Source of the DNA: Xylophilus sp.
Lineage (GTDB): Bacteria; Pseudomonadota; Gammaproteobacteria; Burkholderiales; Burkholderiaceae_C
DNA length: 64,000 nt
Reading direction: 5' to 3'
Assembly: GCA_009914555.1 (NCBI GenBank)
Contig: WNDY01000001.1
Coordinates: 285,494-349,493 of the forward strand
A program made the position numbers and the translations under genes. The notes beneath the pieces were generated by a model that saw only the letters and a program-made list of their open reading frames with translations, ran no database searches and was not told where the DNA came from. This document shows, in pieces, positions 1 to 6,733 of this stretch (position 1 is its first letter; the number at the start of each line of letters is the position of its first letter).

Positions 1-1
1 C

Positions 2-76
2 GCCCGCGCGTTCGAGGACGGGCAGGCGCTGCACCGGGCGCGAAAACAGGCGTGGCTCGATACCCCTCGGAGGTAG
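2..76 (+). CDS. possible C-terminal tail of an unidentified protein
   Basis: An open frame enters from the left edge and ends at a TAG at 74-76, giving about 24 residues rich in Arg, Ala and Gln. I do not recognise it. If real, the gene converges on fpr. The first copy of the intergenic ATACCCC motif overlaps its stop codon, as happens at other gene ends here. It could equally be non-coding. Confidence 0.25.
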   Translation, partial: ARAFEDGQALHRARKQAWLDTPRR

Positions 77-119
77 AGGCTAACGCGGGCGACCGGCACC
101 CGCCTCCAGCCTATACCCC
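60..119. repeat. ATACCCC/hairpin intergenic element, copy 1
   Basis: ATACCCCTCGGAGGTA lies at 60-75 and TATACCCC at 112-119. Between them is a small hairpin (GCGGG at 85-89 with CCCGC at 99-103, extendable by GAGG 76-79 with CCTC 103-106). It sits between two converging gene ends. The same layout recurs at the other sites listed as this element. Confidence 0.55.
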
Positions 120-127
120 AAGGAGGA

Positions 128-901
128 TCAGTTCTCTGCGAACGCGCGCTCGACGACGAAGTCGCCGGGGGTGGTGGTGTTGCCCTCCTTGAAGCCGCGG
201 GCCTCGAACAGGTGCTTGAGGTCGCTGAGCATCGCCGGGCTGCCGCAGAGCATCACACGGTCCTCGGCCGCGGTGATCGGCGGCAGGCCGAGGTCGCTCG
301 CGAGCTTGCCGCTTTCGATCAGGTCGGTGATGCGGCCCTGGTTGCGGAACGGCTCGCGCGTGACCGTGGGGTAATAGAGGAGCTTGTCCTTCACGATCTC
401 GCCGAGGAATCCATGCGCATGCAGGTCCTCGCTGAAGAGCTTGCTGTAGGCCAGCTCGTCGACCTGGCGCACCCCGTGCACCACGATGACCTTCTCGAAC
501 TTCTCGTAGGTCTCGGGGTCGCGCGCGACCGACAGGAAGGGCGCCAGGCCGGTGCCGGTGCCCAGCAGCCACAGGCGCTTGCCGGGCAGCAGGTAGTCGG
601 TCAGCAGGGTGCCGGTGGGCTTCTTGCCCACGATGATCGTGTCGCCGACCTGGATGTGCTGCAGCCGCGAGGTCAGCGGGCCGTCGTCCACCTTGATGCT
701 GAGGAACTCCAGGTGCTCCTCGTAGTTCGGACTCGCGATGCTGTAGGCGCGCAGCAGCGGCTTGCCGTTGACCTTCAGGCCGATCATGGTGAAGTGGCCG
801 TTGGAGAAGCGCAGCGAGGCGTCGCGCGTGGTGGTGAAGGAGAACAGGCGGTCGGTCCAGTGGTGGACGGAGAGGACGCGTTCTTCGTTGAAGGCACTCA
901 T
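128..901 (-). CDS. fpr: ferredoxin/flavodoxin--NADP(+) reductase
   Basis: Cytoplasmic FAD enzyme of 257 aa that exchanges electrons between NADPH and ferredoxin or flavodoxin, used in redox balance and oxidative-stress repair. Visible landmarks are the FAD-binding RAYS at residues 51-54, the NADP-binding GTGTGLAPF at 114-122, a CGSPAM motif near residue 220, and the C-terminal FVVERAFAEN tail typical of the bacterial FPR subgroup. Length fits the family. The frame can be read further upstream, but that extension is Arg/Pro-rich and unlike the family; the ATG at 901 starts exactly at the conserved N-terminus (MSAFNEERV). It is a single gene with an ATACCCC element just past its stop. Confidence 0.95.
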   Translation of the reverse strand: MSAFNEERVLSVHHWTDRLFSFTTTRDASLRFSNGHFTMIGLKVNGKPLLRAYSIASPNYEEHLEFLSIKVDDGPLTSRLQHIQVGDTIIVGKKPTGTLLTDYLLPGKRLWLLGTGTGLAPFLSVARDPETYEKFEKVIVVHGVRQVDELAYSKLFSEDLHAHGFLGEIVKDKLLYYPTVTREPFRNQGRITDLIESGKLASDLGLPPITAAEDRVMLCGSPAMLSDLKHLFEARGFKEGNTTTPGDFVVERAFAEN

Positions 902-1127
902 GGTCTGGCAGCAGGATGGAAGTGGGCGACGGGGACGGTGGCTCGCGGCGCGCGCACGAAACGAGAGGGCTGGAAGGCGGCGGCAGCTGGCTGGAAGCAG
1001 TCCGCGGCAGGGCCGGCGGCCGGTGCGCGAGGGTCGGCATTTTCGCACGCTCGCGCGGAGAAGGCCTCGGCTGCTTAGCGCATGTGGTTATATGAAGGTT
1101 GCGCAGGGCCGCGTTCTGCGCCCGGGA

Positions 1128-1700
1128 TCAGCGCGGTCCGCGGCCGCCGGGAGTCGGGCACGAAGTGCTCCAGCGACCCGTCTCCGCATGCTCGCTCCAC
1201 TTTCGATACCACGACGTGGTATCCGCCGTACCATCTGCGGAACTGCCGTTTGGCCTGCAGGTGCGTGGAGGCCGAGGCGAATGCCGTGAGCGGCGCTTCG
1301 CCCAGCAGCGTATGGAACACGGTGCCCAGCGCGGCCCGGATGCCGCCAAGCACGACCAGCTGCTGCCCCACCGGGCCTTTGCCGGGGCCGGCGAAAGGCG
1401 GCAGAAAGACGGCGAAGAACAGCAGTGCCTGCGGATCGAGCAGGCTGTTGAGCATGGCGCGCAGGCAGACCGACCGCAGCGTCGCCTGGGGCGCCGCTTC
1501 CGCCGGGCCCGGTCCGCCGGCCGGCGCAGGGCCTGGCGGGCCATCCACAGCAGCTAGGTCGCGACCGCCGCCGTCACGCCGGCTGCCGTCAGCACGGTGA
1601 GAACCCGGTCGGCCAGGCCGATGCCCAGCGCCGCCGCCGCACCGCCCGCGGGTCCGCAGGCAGCCACGAAGCCCCAGACGGTGGATGTGGCCGTCAACGG
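1128..1700 (-). pseudogene. degraded LysE/RhtB-family amino-acid exporter
   Basis: Pieces of a LysE-type membrane exporter are readable on the minus strand but not in one frame. One frame gives ALGIGLADRVLTVLTAAG, then an in-frame TAG at 1554-1556, then continues as LLWMARQALRRP. The conserved second half (MLNSLLDPQALLFFAVFLPP) lies in a different frame from about 1490 downwards, so at least one frameshift lies near 1490-1540. The canonical N-terminus and the last transmembrane segment are not recognisable. I read this as a dead gene; two sequencing errors would be an alternative but would not restore the N-terminus. Confidence 0.7.
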
Positions 1701-1890
1701 TGCGCAGCAGGGGCTGGCCGTGGCCGTCATGGGGCTGCTGCGGCCCGGCGACTCCTGGCCGCGGACGCGCTGACCTACCCCGGCCAGGCCGTGGCCGACG
1801 GCGGCGATCCGTGAGGCGCAGCCGGCCGCGGCCGGTGTCCCGTGGTGCAATAGCGCCCGTGCAGGGTGTCCCACCCGCGCATGCCCATCC

Positions 1891-3123
1891 ATGCAACAAG
1901 CGAGGTTCTCCTTGAGACAGACGACACGACGCTCCCTGCTGCTGGCTGCGGCGGCCGCGGCTGTGCCGGCCGCCCGTGCGCAGCCGGCCGCCGGCCGCCC
2001 GATCCGCATCGGCGAGATCAACAGCTACAAGGCGCAGCCAGCCTTCCTCGAACCCTACCGCAAGGGGATGGAGCTGGCCGTGGCCCAGGTCAATGCCGCC
2101 GGCGGCATCGGCGGGCGGCCGCTGGAGCTGGTCGTGCGCGACGACAACGGCAACCCCGGCGACGCGGTGCGCGCGGCCGAGGAGCTGTACACCCGCGAGA
2201 AGATCGACGTGCTGACCGGCGCCTTCCTGTCGCACGTGGGGCTGGCGCTGACCGACTTCGCGCGGCAGAAGCAGCGCTTCTACCTGGCCTCGGAGCCGCT
2301 GACCGACAAGATCGTCTGGGAGAACGGCAACCGCTACACCTTCCGCCTGCGCCCCTCGACCTGGATGCAGGTCGCCATGCTGGTGCCCGAGGCCGCCGCG
2401 CTGAAGAAGAAGCGCTGGGCCATCGTCTACCCGAACTACGAATACGGCCAGTCGGCCGCGGCCACGTTCAAGAAGCTGCTGGCCGCCGCCCAGCCGGGTG
2501 TGGAATTCGTCGCCGAGCAGGCCGCGCCGCTCGGCAAGGTCGATGCCGGCAGCGTCGCCCAGGCGCTGGCCGACGCCAAGCCCGACGCGATCTTCAACGT
2601 GCTGTTCGCGGCCGACCTGGCCAAGTTCGTGCGCGAGGGCAACACGCGCGGCCTGTTCGAGCAGCGGCCGGTGGTCAGCCTGCTGTCGGGCGAGCCGGAA
2701 TACCTCGATACGCTCAAGGCCGAGACACCCGACGGCTGGATCGTCACCGGCTACCCCTGGTATGCCATCCGGACGCCCGAGCACCGCGCCTTCCTCGACG
2801 CCTACCAGGCGCGCTTCAAGGACTATCCGCGCGCTGGCTCGGTCGTGGGCTACAACGCCATCGCCTCGATCGCCGCGGGCCTGCGCAGGACCGGCGGCTC
2901 GGCCGACACCGAAAAGCTCATCGCCGCCTTCCGCGGCCTGCGCGTGGACACGCCATTCGGCCCCATCGTCTACCGCGCCCAGGACCACCAGTCCACCATG
3001 GGCGCCTACGTCGGCCGCACGAAGAACGACGGCGGCAAGGGCGTGATGGTGGATTTCAAGTACCAGGACGGCGCGAAGTTCCAGCCCGCCGACGCCGACA
3101 TCAAGGCCTGGCGCAAGGAATAG
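1891..3123 (+). CDS. ABC transporter substrate-binding protein (branched-chain amino acid type)
   Basis: Periplasmic binding protein of 410 aa, first gene of an uptake operon. The N-terminus has a twin-arginine-like TTRRSLLLAAAAA stretch ending at ARA-QPAAG, a signal peptide. The mature part begins IRIGEINSYKAQPAF and follows the Leu/Ile/Val-binding type I fold, with AAGGIGGRPLELVVRDD near residues 67-84. The ATG at 1891 precedes the signal peptide directly. Permease and ATPase genes follow on the same strand, so it feeds that transporter. The ligand cannot be told from sequence: amino acids, amides, urea and aromatic acids are all known for such systems. Confidence 0.9.
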   Translation: MQQARFSLRQTTRRSLLLAAAAAAVPAARAQPAAGRPIRIGEINSYKAQPAFLEPYRKGMELAVAQVNAAGGIGGRPLELVVRDDNGNPGDAVRAAEELYTREKIDVLTGAFLSHVGLALTDFARQKQRFYLASEPLTDKIVWENGNRYTFRLRPSTWMQVAMLVPEAAALKKKRWAIVYPNYEYGQSAAATFKKLLAAAQPGVEFVAEQAAPLGKVDAGSVAQALADAKPDAIFNVLFAADLAKFVREGNTRGLFEQRPVVSLLSGEPEYLDTLKAETPDGWIVTGYPWYAIRTPEHRAFLDAYQARFKDYPRAGSVVGYNAIASIAAGLRRTGGSADTEKLIAAFRGLRVDTPFGPIVYRAQDHQSTMGAYVGRTKNDGGKGVMVDFKYQDGAKFQPADADIKAWRKE

Positions 3124-3127
3124 ATCA

Positions 3128-3184
3128 GGGGAGTATTCGTCCACAGTGCATATTCTTGGAGCACTGTGGGGATATACCCCCCCC
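3128..3184. repeat. ATACCCC/hairpin intergenic element, copy 2, inside the liv-type operon
   Basis: GGGGAGTAT (3128-3136) and ATATACCCC (3172-3180, running into a C-tract to 3184) flank a perfect 9-bp inverted repeat, CCACAGTGC 3141-3149 and GCACTGTGG 3161-3169. The outer motifs are roughly complementary, so the whole could fold as one long hairpin. It fills nearly all of the gap between the receptor and permease genes and ends 9 bases before the permease ATG. Confidence 0.75.
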
Positions 3185-3193
3185 AAAATCCTT

Positions 3194-5038
3194 ATGGACC
3201 TTGCTGCTCTTCTCGTCCAGCTGCTCAACGGCCTGGCGGGCGCGTCCTCGCTGTTCCTCGTGGCGGTCGGGCTGTCGCTGATCTTCGGCGTCACCCGCAT
3301 CGTCAACTTTGCGCACGGCTCGCTGTTCATGGTCGGCGCCTACGCGGCCTGGTCGCTGGCCGAGGCGCTGGGCGCGGGCCGGGGCTTCTGGCCCGCGCTG
3401 CCGCTGGCGGCGCTGGCCTGCGGCGCGCTCGGCGCGGCGGTCGAGATCGTGCTGCTGCGCCGCATCTACCGCGCGCCCGAGCTGTTGCAGCTGCTGGCGA
3501 CCTTCGCGCTGGTGCTGGTGATCCGCGACGCGGTGCTCTGGCACTGGGGCCCCGGGGAACTGCTGGGCCCGCGCGCGCCCGGCCTCGAAGGCGCGGTGCG
3601 GATCCTGGAGCGGCGCTTTCCGGTCTACGACCTGTTCCTGATCGCCGTCGGCCCGCTGGTCTGGCTCGGCCTGCACCTGCTGCTGGTTCGCACCCGCTGG
3701 GGCCTGCTGGTGCGCGCCGCCACCGAGGACCGCGGTATGGCCGGCGCGCTGGGCATCAACGAGGCGTGGCTCTTCACCGGCGTATTCGCGCTCGGCGCGG
3801 CGCTGGCCGGGCTGGCGAGCGCATTGCAGCTGCCGCGCGAGCCGGCCAGCCTGGAGATGAACCTGGCCACCATCGGCTCGGCCTTCGTCGTCGTCGTCGT
3901 GGGCGGCATGGGTTCGATCGGCGGCGCCTTCGCGGCCGCGCTGCTGGTGGCCGAGCTCAAGGCGCTGTGCATCTGGCTCGGCGTGGTGGATGTCTTCGGC
4001 GTGGCCGTCGCGTTTCCGAAGCTCACGCTGGCGGCCGCCTTCCTCGTCATGGCCGTGGTGCTGGTGCTGCGGCCCTGGGGCCTGCGCGGCAAACCGCAGC
4101 CCGCGCCGCGCGCGCCGGGCGGGTCCGAGCCGCCGCTGCGCCGCGCCGGCCCGCGCGCGCGCATCGCCTGGGCCGCGGGGCTCGTCGCGCTGGCACTGCT
4201 GCCCCTGGCGGCTGCGCAGTCGCCCTACCTGCTGGTGCTGGGCGCCGAGATGCTGGTGGCCGCGCTGTTCGCGGCCAGCCTGCACTTCCTGATCGGGCCG
4301 GCCGGCATGCATTCGTTCGGCCATGCGGCCTACTTCGGCATCGGCGCCTATGCGGCGGCGCTGCTGGTGCGCGCGGCCGGCTGGCCGATGGAGGCGGCGC
4401 TGCTCTGCGGCTGGTTCTGCGTGCGCCTCGCGGGCGTGTACCTGGCGATGCTCACGCTGGCCTTCGCGCAGATCACCTGGGCCGTCTGCTTCCAGTGGGA
4501 TGCGTTCACCGGCGGCAGCAACGGCCTCACGGGCGTGTGGCCGGCCGCCTGGCTGCAGTCGCCGGGCGCGTTCTACCTGCTCGCGCTGGCCTGCACCGCG
4601 GCCGGCGTGCTGGCGCTGCGCCGGCTGCTGTTCGCGCCGTTCGGCCATGCGCTGCGCGCGGTGCGCGACGCACCGCTGCGCGCCGAGGCCATCGGCATCG
4701 ACGCGCGGCGCACGCAGTGGATGGGCTTTGCGGTGGCGGGTCTGTTCGCCGGTGTGGCCGGGGCGCTGTTCGCGTTCTCCAAGGGCGGTGTCTCGCCGGA
4801 GGCGCTGTCGGTCGGCCGCTCGGTCGATGCGCTGGCGATGGTGCTGCTCGGCGGCGTGCAGACGCTGGCCGGGCCGCTCGCGGGCGCGGCCGTGTTCACC
4901 TGGCTGCACGACAGCATCGCGCGCAGCACCGACTACCGGCGCGCCGTGCTCGGCGGCACCCTCCTGCTGCTGGTGCTGCTGTTCCCGCAGGGCATCGCCG
5001 GCGGGTTCAAGCAGCTCGCGGCGCGCAGGCGCGGATGA
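3194..5038 (+). CDS. fused branched-chain amino acid-type ABC permease (LivH-LivM)
   Basis: Inner-membrane permease of 614 aa joining both halves that are usually separate proteins. Residues 1 to about 300 are LivH-like (LIFGVTRIVNFAHGSLFMVG; GGMGSIGGAFAAALLVAELK); residues about 320-614 are LivM-like (GPAGMHSFGHAAYFGIGAY; GWFCVRLAGVYLAMLTLAFA; FPQGIAGG near the end). The ATG at 3194 gives a LivH-like start; an in-frame ATG at 3146 would add 16 residues read through the hairpin element and is rejected. No clear Shine-Dalgarno precedes 3194, where a C-tract sits instead. Around residues 395-408 the LivM half looks about 14 residues short compared with what I expect of relatives. Overlaps livG by ATGA. 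Confidence 0.9.
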   Translation: MDLAALLVQLLNGLAGASSLFLVAVGLSLIFGVTRIVNFAHGSLFMVGAYAAWSLAEALGAGRGFWPALPLAALACGALGAAVEIVLLRRIYRAPELLQLLATFALVLVIRDAVLWHWGPGELLGPRAPGLEGAVRILERRFPVYDLFLIAVGPLVWLGLHLLLVRTRWGLLVRAATEDRGMAGALGINEAWLFTGVFALGAALAGLASALQLPREPASLEMNLATIGSAFVVVVVGGMGSIGGAFAAALLVAELKALCIWLGVVDVFGVAVAFPKLTLAAAFLVMAVVLVLRPWGLRGKPQPAPRAPGGSEPPLRRAGPRARIAWAAGLVALALLPLAAAQSPYLLVLGAEMLVAALFAASLHFLIGPAGMHSFGHAAYFGIGAYAAALLVRAAGWPMEAALLCGWFCVRLAGVYLAMLTLAFAQITWAVCFQWDAFTGGSNGLTGVWPAAWLQSPGAFYLLALACTAAGVLALRRLLFAPFGHALRAVRDAPLRAEAIGIDARRTQWMGFAVAGLFAGVAGALFAFSKGGVSPEALSVGRSVDALAMVLLGGVQTLAGPLAGAAVFTWLHDSIARSTDYRRAVLGGTLLLLVLLFPQGIAGGFKQLAARRRG

Positions 5039-5781
5039 CGGCGGTGCTGGAGGTCCGGGGCCTGCGCAAATCCTTCGGCGGCGTGCTCGCGGTCGATGGC
5101 GTGGGCTTCGCGGTCGCGGCCGGCGAAATGCTGGCGCTGATCGGGCCCAACGGCGCGGGCAAGTCCACCACCTTCAACATGGTCGGCGGACAGTTGAAGC
5201 CCGATGCCGGCTCGGTGCGGCTCGCCGGCCGCGAGATCGCCGGCCTGCCGCCGCGCGCCGTCTGGCGGCAGGGCGTCGGCCGCACCTTCCAGGTCGCGCA
5301 GACCTTCGGGTCGCTCACCGTGGCCGAGAACGTGCAGATGGCGCTGCTGTCGGCCGACGGCCGGGCCTGGGCGCCCTGGCGCCGCGCGGCCGGCTACCGG
5401 CGCGGCGACGCGCTCGCCTTGCTCGATGTGGCCGGTCTGCGCGCGCAGGCCGACGCGCCCTGCGCCGCCCTGGCCTATGGCGACGTCAAGCGCGTGGAGC
5501 TGGCCCTGGCGCTGGCCCACGGCCCGCGCCTGCTGCTGATGGACGAGCCCACGGCCGGCATGGCGCCGGCCGAGCGCGGCGAACTCATGGCGCAGGTGCG
5601 CCGCATCGCGAGCGCGCGGCAGATCGCCGTGCTGTTCACCGAGCACAGCATGGACGTGGTCTTCGCCCATGCCGACCGCGTGCTGGTGCTGGCCCGCGGC
5701 CGGACGATCGCCGAAGGTCCGCCGGCGCAGGTGCGCGCCGACGCGCAGGTGCAGTCCGTCTATCTCGGAGGCGCGGCATGA
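5035..5781 (+). CDS. ABC transporter ATP-binding protein (LivG type)
   Basis: Cytoplasmic ATPase of 248 aa, one of the two nucleotide-binding subunits of the uptake system. Walker A is GPNGAGKST near residues 38-46, Walker B LLLMDEPTAGM near 163-173, switch His in FTEHSMDVVF. The signature region reads LAYGDVKRVELALAL, where LSxGxQ-type residues are replaced by AYGDVK, as is common in LivG proteins. The start overlaps the permease stop (ATGA) and its own stop overlaps the start of the next gene, indicating translational coupling. Confidence 0.93.
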   Translation: MTAVLEVRGLRKSFGGVLAVDGVGFAVAAGEMLALIGPNGAGKSTTFNMVGGQLKPDAGSVRLAGREIAGLPPRAVWRQGVGRTFQVAQTFGSLTVAENVQMALLSADGRAWAPWRRAAGYRRGDALALLDVAGLRAQADAPCAALAYGDVKRVELALALAHGPRLLLMDEPTAGMAPAERGELMAQVRRIASARQIAVLFTEHSMDVVFAHADRVLVLARGRTIAEGPPAQVRADAQVQSVYLGGAA

Positions 5782-6512
5782 CCATGGACGACGTGCTGCT
5801 GCAGGCCCGCGGGCTCGACGCCTGGTACGGTGCCGCGCAGGTGCTGTTCGGCATCGACATCGCCGTGCGGCGCGGCGAGGTGGTCGCGCTCATGGGCCGC
5901 AACGGCGCCGGCAAGTCGACCACGCTGAAGGCGCTGATCGGGCTGGAGGTGCGCCGCCGCGGCAGCGTGCGCTTCATGGGCCAAGACCTGTCGCGCAGCG
6001 AGCCGTTCGAGGCCGCGCGCCGCGGCCTGGGCTACGTGCCGGAAGACCGCCGCGTCTTCACCGGCCTCACGGTCGCGCAGAACCTCGACGTGGGCCGCCA
6101 GCCGCCGCGCGCATGGCCCGACGGCACGCCCGTGCCGGTGTGGACGCCCGAGCGGCTCTATCGGCTTTTTCCCAACCTCGGCGAGATGCCCACGCGTCCT
6201 GGCGCCCGCATGAGCGGCGGTGAGCAGCAGATGCTGGCCGTAGCGCGCACGCTGATGGGCAACCCCTACCTCGTGCTGCTCGACGAGCCGTCGGAAGGCG
6301 TCGCGCCGCTCATCGTCGCGCAGATGGCTGAGGCCATCCTCGCGCTCAAGCGCAACGGCGTGGCCGTGCTGCTGTGCGAACAGAACCTGGGCTTCGCCGA
6401 ACGCGTGGCCGACCGGGTCGTCGTGCTCGAAAAAGGCCAGGTCCGCCATGCGGACTCCATGGCCGCGTTCCGGGGTGCCACGGCTGCGCGCGTCACACTC
6501 CTGGGCGTGTAG
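5778..6512 (+). CDS. ABC transporter ATP-binding protein (LivF type)
   Basis: Second cytoplasmic ATPase of the uptake operon, 244 aa. Walker A GRNGAGKST, signature MSGGEQQMLAVARTL, Walker B LVLLDEPSEGVAP and the LCEQNLGFAE switch region are all intact. The ATG at 5778 overlaps the livG stop (ATGA). It is the last gene of the operon; the next gene starts 221 bases later behind its own promoter. Confidence 0.93.
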   Translation: MTMDDVLLQARGLDAWYGAAQVLFGIDIAVRRGEVVALMGRNGAGKSTTLKALIGLEVRRRGSVRFMGQDLSRSEPFEAARRGLGYVPEDRRVFTGLTVAQNLDVGRQPPRAWPDGTPVPVWTPERLYRLFPNLGEMPTRPGARMSGGEQQMLAVARTLMGNPYLVLLDEPSEGVAPLIVAQMAEAILALKRNGVAVLLCEQNLGFAERVADRVVVLEKGQVRHADSMAAFRGATAARVTLLGV

Positions 6513-6532
6513 GAAAAGCACGCGATTGCGCG

Positions 6533-6563
6533 ATCCGCATATGTAAAACCGCTTTGTGCGGAT
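6533..6563. promoter_or_regulatory. inverted repeat upstream of the prkA sigma-54 promoter (candidate enhancer site)
   Basis: ATCCGCA (6533-6539) and TGCGGAT (6557-6563) form a 7-bp inverted repeat with a 17-base spacer. Its centre is about 109 bases before the start site predicted from the sigma-54 promoter at 6630-6646, a usual distance for activator sites. It could instead be a weak terminator for the preceding ABC operon, though no T-run follows. Confidence 0.4.
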
Positions 6564-6629
6564 GACATCGGATACCCTGAAACTCCCGCGCCGCAATCGC
6601 AGTCCAATAGCAGGGGCTCGGTTGCGGCA

Positions 6630-6646
6630 GGGGCACAGTCCTTGCA
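6630..6646 (+). promoter_or_regulatory. sigma-54 (RpoN) promoter of prkA-yeaH-spoVR
   Basis: GGGGCACAGTCCTTGCA matches the -24/-12 pattern: GG at 6632-6633, exactly ten bases, then GC at 6644-6645, with the conserved CAC and TTGCA. Expected start site is near 6657, about 77 bases before the prkA ATG. Escherichia coli yeaGH is known to need sigma-54 and NtrC under nitrogen starvation, which supports the assignment. Confidence 0.75.
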
Positions 6647-6733
6647 TACTGGACTCCGAGAACAGCAGTCCTGCCTCGCGGGCATTCCAGCCGGCCCGCG
6701 GCGCAGCGCCCCGTGAATGTATGGAGGTGTTGG

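Noticed and set aside
3146..3193. Earlier ATG for the fused permease
   Set aside because: The added 16 residues are read through the hairpin element and its C-tract, lack a ribosome-binding site and precede the conserved LivH start.
3125..4909. Long minus-strand open frame opposite the fused permease
   Set aside because: Gln/Arg/His-rich antisense of a clear membrane protein; no family resemblance.
6576..6595. Further ATACCC-like site before prkA
   Set aside because: ATACCCTGAAACTCCC resembles the motif but lacks a partner motif and hairpin, so it was not counted as an element copy.
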